Below are positions 22,207-26,624 of a stretch of DNA of 26,624 nt, one piece after another. Origin of the DNA: Thermoflexus sp. (lineage in GTDB: Bacteria; Chloroflexota; Anaerolineae; Thermoflexales; Thermoflexaceae). How positions within the stretch are numbered: the first letter of the stretch is position 1; each line of letters starts with the position of its first letter. The position numbers and the translations under genes were made by a program. Where the stretch lies: contig NZ_DAOUCJ010000108.1 in NCBI RefSeq assembly GCF_034432235.1, forward strand, positions 1 to 26,624, read 5' to 3'. The notes beneath the pieces are model-generated. The model was not told the origin of the DNA. It saw only the letters and a program-made list of their open reading frames with translations, and did no database searches.

Positions 22207-23221
22207 GGGGGCCTCCCCATCGGATCACCGTGGCGCCCCAGGAGTATCCTGTCCCCGCGCTCAGCAGCACCACCACGTCGCCGTTTCGCAGGCGCCCCTC
22301 TTCCCGGGCGAGGTAAAGCCCGAGCAGAGGATCGGCGGCGGAAAGATGGCCGTAATCCGCGAGATAGACGGCCTGAGATTCCTGCAGCCCGAGCGCGGAG
22401 AGCAAGGCCTCGAAGAGGGAGCGCTTGGTGTGCAGCGGGATCAGGAAATCCGGGCCATGGCATCCGCTGCGGGCGATGGCCTCCCGGACCACTCCCACAA
22501 AATGCTCGAGAGTGATGGGATCCAGCATCGCTTTCATCCGGGCGGGATCCGTCACATCGAAAAAATGCAGCCGCCGGTCCACAGTTTCATGGCTGGGGGG
22601 GAGCACCGAGCCCCCGGCTGGGACGCGAACGAAGTCAGCGAAGCGGCCGTCCGTGAGCAGGGCGGATTCCAGAACCAGGTTGAAGGGATGGCCGCGCTGG
22701 AGCAGACAGGCCGCCGCCCCATCGCCGAAGTTGAACATGAAGCGGGCGCGATGGTTGGTGTAATCCAGCAACATGGACTCGTTGGAGGCCGCTACCAGCA
22801 GAACGCGACGCAGGGAGGGATCGGCCAGCATCATGCTTCGGGCTGCCTTCATGGCGAAGGGGAGCCCTGCTGAGGTCCCACAAATTTCGAAGGCATAGGC
22901 CCGATGGGCCCCCAGCAACGCCTGGATGCGAGGCGCAGCCAGCCACACGTAGTAATCCTTATGCATGCTCCCGAAGTAAATCAGGGCGTCCACCTCCTGG
23001 GGCGGAACTCCGGCATCCTCAAGGGCGCGCCGGCCAGCCTCAGCGGCCATCATGGAGGCTGTCTCCCCCTTGCCGGTCACATCCGCAATATGTTTCCGAT
23101 TCAGCCCGAACTTGGCTCGGATGATCTCGACCGGGATGCCCGATGCCGCCGCCAGCTCCTCCGCGGTCATCACCCGCTCCGGGAGATAGACGCCCAGCCC
23201 GGCGATGCCGATCGTTGTCAT
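22199..23221 (-). CDS. KAS III-like thiolase-superfamily acyl synthase with atypical triad
   Basis: A 340-residue member of the FabH-like branch of the thiolase superfamily, which condenses or transfers acyl groups via a cysteine thioester. The nucleophile is Cys114 (FEICGTSAGLPFAMKAA), the conserved NFGDGAAACLL follows (164-174), and His264 (IPLHTKRS) sits where FabH has its catalytic His. At the usual Asn of GNxS the sequence reads DYGHLSAAD, so His292 replaces Asn. This argues against housekeeping FabH and for a specialised member. ATG 23221 has GGAGG 6 nt upstream; the ATG at 23227 directly abuts it. It lies between alpha/beta hydrolase and MaoC genes. Exact substrate unknown. Confidence 0.85.
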   Translation of the reverse strand: MTTIGIAGLGVYLPERVMTAEELAAASGIPVEIIRAKFGLNRKHIADVTGKGETASMMAAEAGRRALEDAGVPPQEVDALIYFGSMHKDYYVWLAAPRIQALLGAHRAYAFEICGTSAGLPFAMKAARSMMLADPSLRRVLLVAASNESMLLDYTNHRARFMFNFGDGAAACLLQRGHPFNLVLESALLTDGRFADFVRVPAGGSVLPPSHETVDRRLHFFDVTDPARMKAMLDPITLEHFVGVVREAIARSGCHGPDFLIPLHTKRSLFEALLSALGLQESQAVYLADYGHLSAADPLLGLYLAREEGRLRNGDVVVLLSAGTGYSWGATVIRWGGPHG

Positions 23222-23279
23222 GGCCATCCTCCGTGACCGAGGAATTCCCCCGATGTCATCCTCTCCGGAGCGCTCAGGC

Positions 23280-24341
23280 TCATCCGGCTTGCCCCCTTAA
23301 GAAGGCGTGGAGGATCTCCCGAAAGATCCCCGGCTGCTCCAGATAAGGCGTATGCCCGGCGGCTGGGATCACCTCTTCTCGATATCGACCTCCACCAGCC
23401 CGATAACGCTCCAGAACGGCCCGGGTCTGAGCGACCATCGGCTGAGGCGGATAGATCGTTTCTCCCGGCCACCCCGGGATCACCCCCAGCATGCCCAGGT
23501 AGCCGAAATCAAAGAGCGAGGTGTCGGAAACGATGGTGTCTTCCGCCCCACGAACCCAAAGGATCGGGGGTTTGGAAGCGATCATGGCCATGGCGCTCAG
23601 GTTGCAATACTTCGGGCTCATCGCGTTGTTCACCCCTCGGGTTCCCGGGGCCACCCCTGGCCAGTTCGTGGAAGACTGGAAATCGCCGGGGTAGTTCTCC
23701 TCGCCCACCGCAGTGCGCAACATGGATTCCACCAGGACGTCCTCCCGGGGATGAAGGAAAGGGGCTTTCCCATAGAAAGCGCGAAGCACCCGGCGCGGGG
23801 AAAAATCGCTCTCCTCGCTTCGATCGCCCGCCGCCAGCCGGCGCACGAACTCGGGGTTGGCCGTGCCCCCACCCGAGCCCGCATAGTCCGGCCAGCACGG
23901 CGTGCCCTCCAGATCCTTCGTGCCACCAAACCCAAAGGGCGAGAGCGGGTCGACCAGCGTGAGGGAGAGGATCCGCTCCGCGTGATCGATAGCATATTGC
24001 ATAGCGATCCCCCCTCCCATCGAGTGACCGATCAGGTGGAAACGCGTCAGGCCAAGGGCCTCCACCAGCGCATGCAGATCATCGCTGAAATCCCGAAGTC
24101 CGCGCGTGGCATCCACGGGGCGCCGCTCCGATTCCCCGTAGCCCCGGAGGTCGGGGGCGATCGCCCGAAATCCAGCGGGGAGGGCCTGCATCGTCTCCTC
24201 CCAGAATGTTGCGGAGGAAACGTTCCCATGGATGAAGACGACCGGCTCGCCATCCGGCGGGCCGGCGAAGAGGACATGGAAATTCAAACGGGAAGTCCTC
24301 ACCAGCTCACAGCGGATCCCTTCGAGATGAGGCATTCGCAT
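23280..24341 (-). CDS. Alpha/beta hydrolase with extended lid
   Basis: A 353-residue hydrolase. The oxyanion segment VVFIHGNVSSATFW, nucleophile Ser107 (LIGHSMGGGIAM), acid in ILWVRGAEDTIV and His in VIPAAGHTPYLEQP complete the triad. Between strand 6 and the acid is a lid of about 140 residues, longer than in small dienelactone or haloalkane hydrolases. It may accommodate a bulky ester or CoA thioester. The frame is open to 24374, but ATG 24341 has GGAGG 5 nt upstream. Position between an SDR and the KAS III-like gene suggests hydrolysis of an ester, lactone or thioester in the same pathway; hydroxyacid oligomer hydrolysis is one option. Not signal-bearing, so cytoplasmic. Confidence 0.88.
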   Translation of the reverse strand: MRMPHLEGIRCELVRTSRLNFHVLFAGPPDGEPVVFIHGNVSSATFWEETMQALPAGFRAIAPDLRGYGESERRPVDATRGLRDFSDDLHALVEALGLTRFHLIGHSMGGGIAMQYAIDHAERILSLTLVDPLSPFGFGGTKDLEGTPCWPDYAGSGGGTANPEFVRRLAAGDRSEESDFSPRRVLRAFYGKAPFLHPREDVLVESMLRTAVGEENYPGDFQSSTNWPGVAPGTRGVNNAMSPKYCNLSAMAMIASKPPILWVRGAEDTIVSDTSLFDFGYLGMLGVIPGWPGETIYPPQPMVAQTRAVLERYRAGGGRYREEVIPAAGHTPYLEQPGIFREILHAFLRGQAG

Positions 24342-24381
24342 GGACGCCTCCATACGTGAGAGGGGCATCCTCACGCTTTCT

Positions 24382-25137
24382 TCAACGAGCCGTCCAGCCC
24401 AGATCGATGGTCCAGGCCGCGCCGGTGACCGCGGACGCCTCCTCAGAACACAGGAAGGCGACCAGCGCTGCCACCTCTTCCGGCTCGATCAGCCGGCGGA
24501 TAGCCGCCGGCTCCAGCATGACTTTCTCCACCACCTCCTGCGGGGAAAGCCCACGCGTCCGCGCCTGGTCCTGGATCTGATTCTCGACAAGCGGGGTGCG
24601 GACATACGCGGGGCAAATGGCGTTCGCGGTGATGCCGTAAGGGCCACCCTCCAGCGCCGCGACGCGGGTGAGGCCGATCAGGCCGTGCTTGGCGGCCACA
24701 TAGGCGCTCTTGAAGGGCGAGGCCACCAGGCCGTGGATCGAGGCGATGTTCACAATACGCCCCCAGCGCTGCGCTTTCATGGCCGGCCATGCGTATTTGG
24801 TGAGCCGGAAAGGGGCGGTGAGCATCACCTCCAGCATCGCCTCCCAGATGTCCTCGGGGAAATCCTCAATGGGGTCGATATGCTGGAAGCCCGCGTTGTT
24901 AACCAGGATGTGAAGGGCCCCGAAGCGCTCCAGGGTCTCCGCGATGAGGCGACGGCAATCTTCGCCGCGGCGCAAGTCCGCATGGAGAAAGAGGCCTCCG
25001 ATGGATTGGGCCACCGCCCGCCCCTGCTCCACCTGGACGTCCGCCACCACCACCCTATCCCCTTCCCGGGCCAGCCGCTCGGCGATGGCCCGCCCGATTC
25101 CGCTTGCCGCCCCGGTCACCAGCGCCACCCGCCCCAT
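24382..25137 (-). CDS. SDR oxidoreductase, D-3-hydroxybutyrate dehydrogenase-like
   Basis: A 251-residue classical short-chain dehydrogenase using NAD(P). The cofactor motif is TGAASGIG (8-15), NNAG at 80-83, and the catalytic Ser133, Tyr146 and Lys150 (IASIHG, SAYVAAK). The segments GFQHIDPIEDFPEDIWEAML and HGLVASPFKSAYVAAKHGL, and the C-terminal SAVTGAAWTIDLGW, are typical of 3-hydroxybutyrate dehydrogenases. The helix that usually carries the fourth catalytic residue reads EVMLTAPF, with Met105 where Asn is usual. ATG 25137 has GGGGAGG 5 nt upstream. It is 21 nt after the acyl-CoA ligase gene. A related 3-hydroxyacid or 3-hydroxyacyl substrate is possible. Confidence 0.9.
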   Translation of the reverse strand: MGRVALVTGAASGIGRAIAERLAREGDRVVVADVQVEQGRAVAQSIGGLFLHADLRRGEDCRRLIAETLERFGALHILVNNAGFQHIDPIEDFPEDIWEAMLEVMLTAPFRLTKYAWPAMKAQRWGRIVNIASIHGLVASPFKSAYVAAKHGLIGLTRVAALEGGPYGITANAICPAYVRTPLVENQIQDQARTRGLSPQEVVEKVMLEPAAIRRLIEPEEVAALVAFLCSEEASAVTGAAWTIDLGWTAR

Positions 25138-25158
25138 CAGGGCCTCCCCCGCGTCAGG

Positions 25159-26624
25159 CTACCGCCCATACTGTTGCCGAAGGGCGGTCTTATCGATCTT
25201 CCCCGCCCCGGTTTTCGGCAGCTCCTCCACGAAGACGATGGATTTCGGCACCTTATAGCCCGCCAGCCGGGCCCGCAGATAGGCCATCAGCTCCTCTGCG
25301 GTCAGGGTGCTCCCGGGCCGCCGCACGACAATCGCCCGCCCCACCTCCCCCCACTCCGGATCCGGCACCCCGATCAGGGCTGCCTCCACCACATCCGGAT
25401 GCCCCAGCATCACGCTCTCCACCTCAGCCGGGTAAATGTTCTCCCCACCGGAGATGATCACCTCCTTGATCCGACCGACGATGTAAAAATCCCCCTCCTC
25501 ATCGAACATCGCCAGATCCCCCGTTCGCAACCAGCCCCCCACCAGGGTCCGGGCGGTCTCCTCCGGCCGGTTCCAGTAGCCCGGGATCACATGGGGGCCG
25601 CGGATCCACAGCTCCCCCGGCTCCCCTGGCCCGACCTCCTGGCCATCCCGGGTCACCCGAACCTCGACATGGAAGAGCGGGCTTCCGACAGAGCCTGGCT
25701 TGCGGCGAGTTTTCTCATCCGGCAGCCAGAAGTTGTTCGGGCCAGCCTCCGTCAACCCATAGCCGGTTTTGAAGGGCACTCCCTTCTCGAAGAAGCGCTC
25801 GAAGACTGGCATCGGACACGGAGCGCCGCCGCTGATCACGATACGACAGCGGGAGAAATCGGCCCGCTTCCACCGCGGATGCTGCTGCAGGCGGATGAAC
25901 ATCGTGGGCACGCCGAAGAAGAGCGTGACCGGCTCCCGCTCCAGCAGATCGAACACCTGATCGGGATCGAAGGCTGTGCAGAGAACGGAGGCGCCGCCGA
26001 TATGAACCAGAGGGGTGGTGAAAACGTTGAGGCCGCCGGTATGGAAGAGGGGAGCGTTCAGAACCGCGAGATCATCGGGGCGAAGCCCCCAGCTCATCAC
26101 CGTGTTGACCGCGTTCCAGGTGATGGTGCCGTAGGTCAGAATCGCTGCCTTCGGCAGGCCCGTCGTCCCCCCGGTATAGCACAGCACCCAGGGATCCTCC
26201 AGGGACAGCGGGATCGGATCCGGCGGTCGATCCGAAGCCCGCGCCGCCAGCTCCCTCCACCGGCGATGCGCACCTCGGATCGGCGCGTCAAGGGCGACCA
26301 TGACCGGGACCGCTTCCTCCAGAGCCGCCGCCTTCTCCGCCAGATCCCCGCTGTAGATCAGGGCACGGGGAGGGATATCCTGCACCATGGCCTGGAGCTC
26401 CGGGACGGCCAGCCGCACGTTCAGGGCCTGCAGGATCACGCCGGTCTTGTTGCAGGCGAAAAGCAGATCCAGGTATTCCAGCCGGTTGGGAGAGAGAACG
26501 GCCAGGAGATCCCCCTTGCGCAGCCCCAGGGCCTGCAGCGCATGGGCTGCCTGATTCGCCCGCGCGTTCCATTCCGCGTAAGAGAGCCGCCGACCGGTGG
26601 CCGCTTCGATGATCGCCACGCGGT
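25159..26624 (-). CDS. Acyl-CoA synthetase (AMP-forming), N-terminus cut by window edge
   Basis: An AMP-forming acid-CoA ligase that activates a carboxylic acid through an acyl-adenylate. About 488 codons are present. The frame continues to the window edge, and the GTG at 26619 lies inside the conserved opening VAIIEAATGRRLSYAEW, so I treat the gene as partial, probably missing only a few dozen codons. Motifs are A3 CYTGGTTGLPKAAILTY, A5 GYGLTEAGPNNF, A7 WLRTGDLAMFDEEGDFYIVG, A8 GRIKEVIISGGENIYPAEVE and the catalytic Lys in PKTGAGKIDKTALR. It resembles fatty-acid or aryl-CoA ligases. It stands first among the visible genes of the transporter/CoA unit. The true acid is unknown. Confidence 0.94.
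   Translation of the reverse strand, partial: RVAIIEAATGRRLSYAEWNARANQAAHALQALGLRKGDLLAVLSPNRLEYLDLLFACNKTGVILQALNVRLAVPELQAMVQDIPPRALIYSGDLAEKAAALEEAVPVMVALDAPIRGAHRRWRELAARASDRPPDPIPLSLEDPWVLCYTGGTTGLPKAAILTYGTITWNAVNTVMSWGLRPDDLAVLNAPLFHTGGLNVFTTPLVHIGGASVLCTAFDPDQVFDLLEREPVTLFFGVPTMFIRLQQHPRWKRADFSRCRIVISGGAPCPMPVFERFFEKGVPFKTGYGLTEAGPNNFWLPDEKTRRKPGSVGSPLFHVEVRVTRDGQEVGPGEPGELWIRGPHVIPGYWNRPEETARTLVGGWLRTGDLAMFDEEGDFYIVGRIKEVIISGGENIYPAEVESVMLGHPDVVEAALIGVPDPEWGEVGRAIVVRRPGSTLTAEELMAYLRARLAGYKVPKSIVFVEELPKTGAGKIDKTALRQQYGR

Noticed and set aside
23307..24359. 350-codon plus-strand open frame
   Set aside because: Mirror of the alpha/beta hydrolase gene, whose full catalytic triad is on the other strand.

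Overview
The window is GC-rich chromosomal DNA whose genes lie mostly on the minus strand. The ECF sigma factor/DUF5667 pair, lipoproteins with Pro/Ser/Thr-rich linkers, roadblock/GTPase genes and complete HAAT-type transporter suggest a thermophilic Chloroflexota-like (Anaerolineae/Thermoflexus-type) bacterium. This is an inference from gene content; the window holds no rRNA or other marker gene. I saw no tRNA, rRNA, CRISPR array, transposase or phage gene.

Layout. (1) Positions 1-2509, minus: a DeoR regulator, a BtpA/SgcQ-family TIM barrel and an ABC importer ATPase cut by the window edge. They are read from a strong promoter (TTGACA, 17 bp, TAATAT) that overlaps a dyad-rich operator. (2) Positions 2836-4211, minus: an ECF sigma factor translationally overlapped with a DUF5667 membrane protein. 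(3) Positions 4543-6340, plus: ferritin and a lipoprotein of the PQQ-dependent sugar dehydrogenase family, ending at a hairpin. (4) Positions 6420-9669, minus: a four-gene signalling module of DUF4388-roadblock, roadblock plus degenerate nucleotidyltransferase, an 88-residue protein, and pseudo-receiver plus Ras-like GTPase. (5) Positions 10263-11000, plus: a lone creatininase-family hydrolase ending in a perfect 14-bp hairpin.

(6) Positions 11064-15837, minus: a six-gene sugar-acid operon of SorC regulator, KDPG-type aldolase, phosphotriesterase-family lactonase and PTS EIIB, EIIA and UlaA-type EIIC. It has its own consensus promoter (TTGACA, 17 bp, TACAAT) and operator-like repeats. The suggested route is PTS import with phosphorylation, opening of a phosphorylated lactone, later conversion to a 2-keto-3-deoxy acid phosphate by enzymes not seen here, then aldol cleavage. 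(7) Positions 16069-26624, minus: a branched-chain-amino-acid-type ABC transporter (binding lipoprotein, two ATPases, two permeases) in line with acyl-CoA ligase, 3-hydroxybutyrate-dehydrogenase-like SDR, alpha/beta hydrolase, KAS III-like synthase and MaoC hydratase. This looks like an uptake, CoA-activation and oxidation cassette for a carboxylic acid or hydroxyacid.

The best candidates for something undescribed are the GTPase/roadblock module in (4), especially its roadblock protein fused to a nucleotidyltransferase fold that lacks the usual DxD, and the compact PTS-lactonase-aldolase operon in (6).
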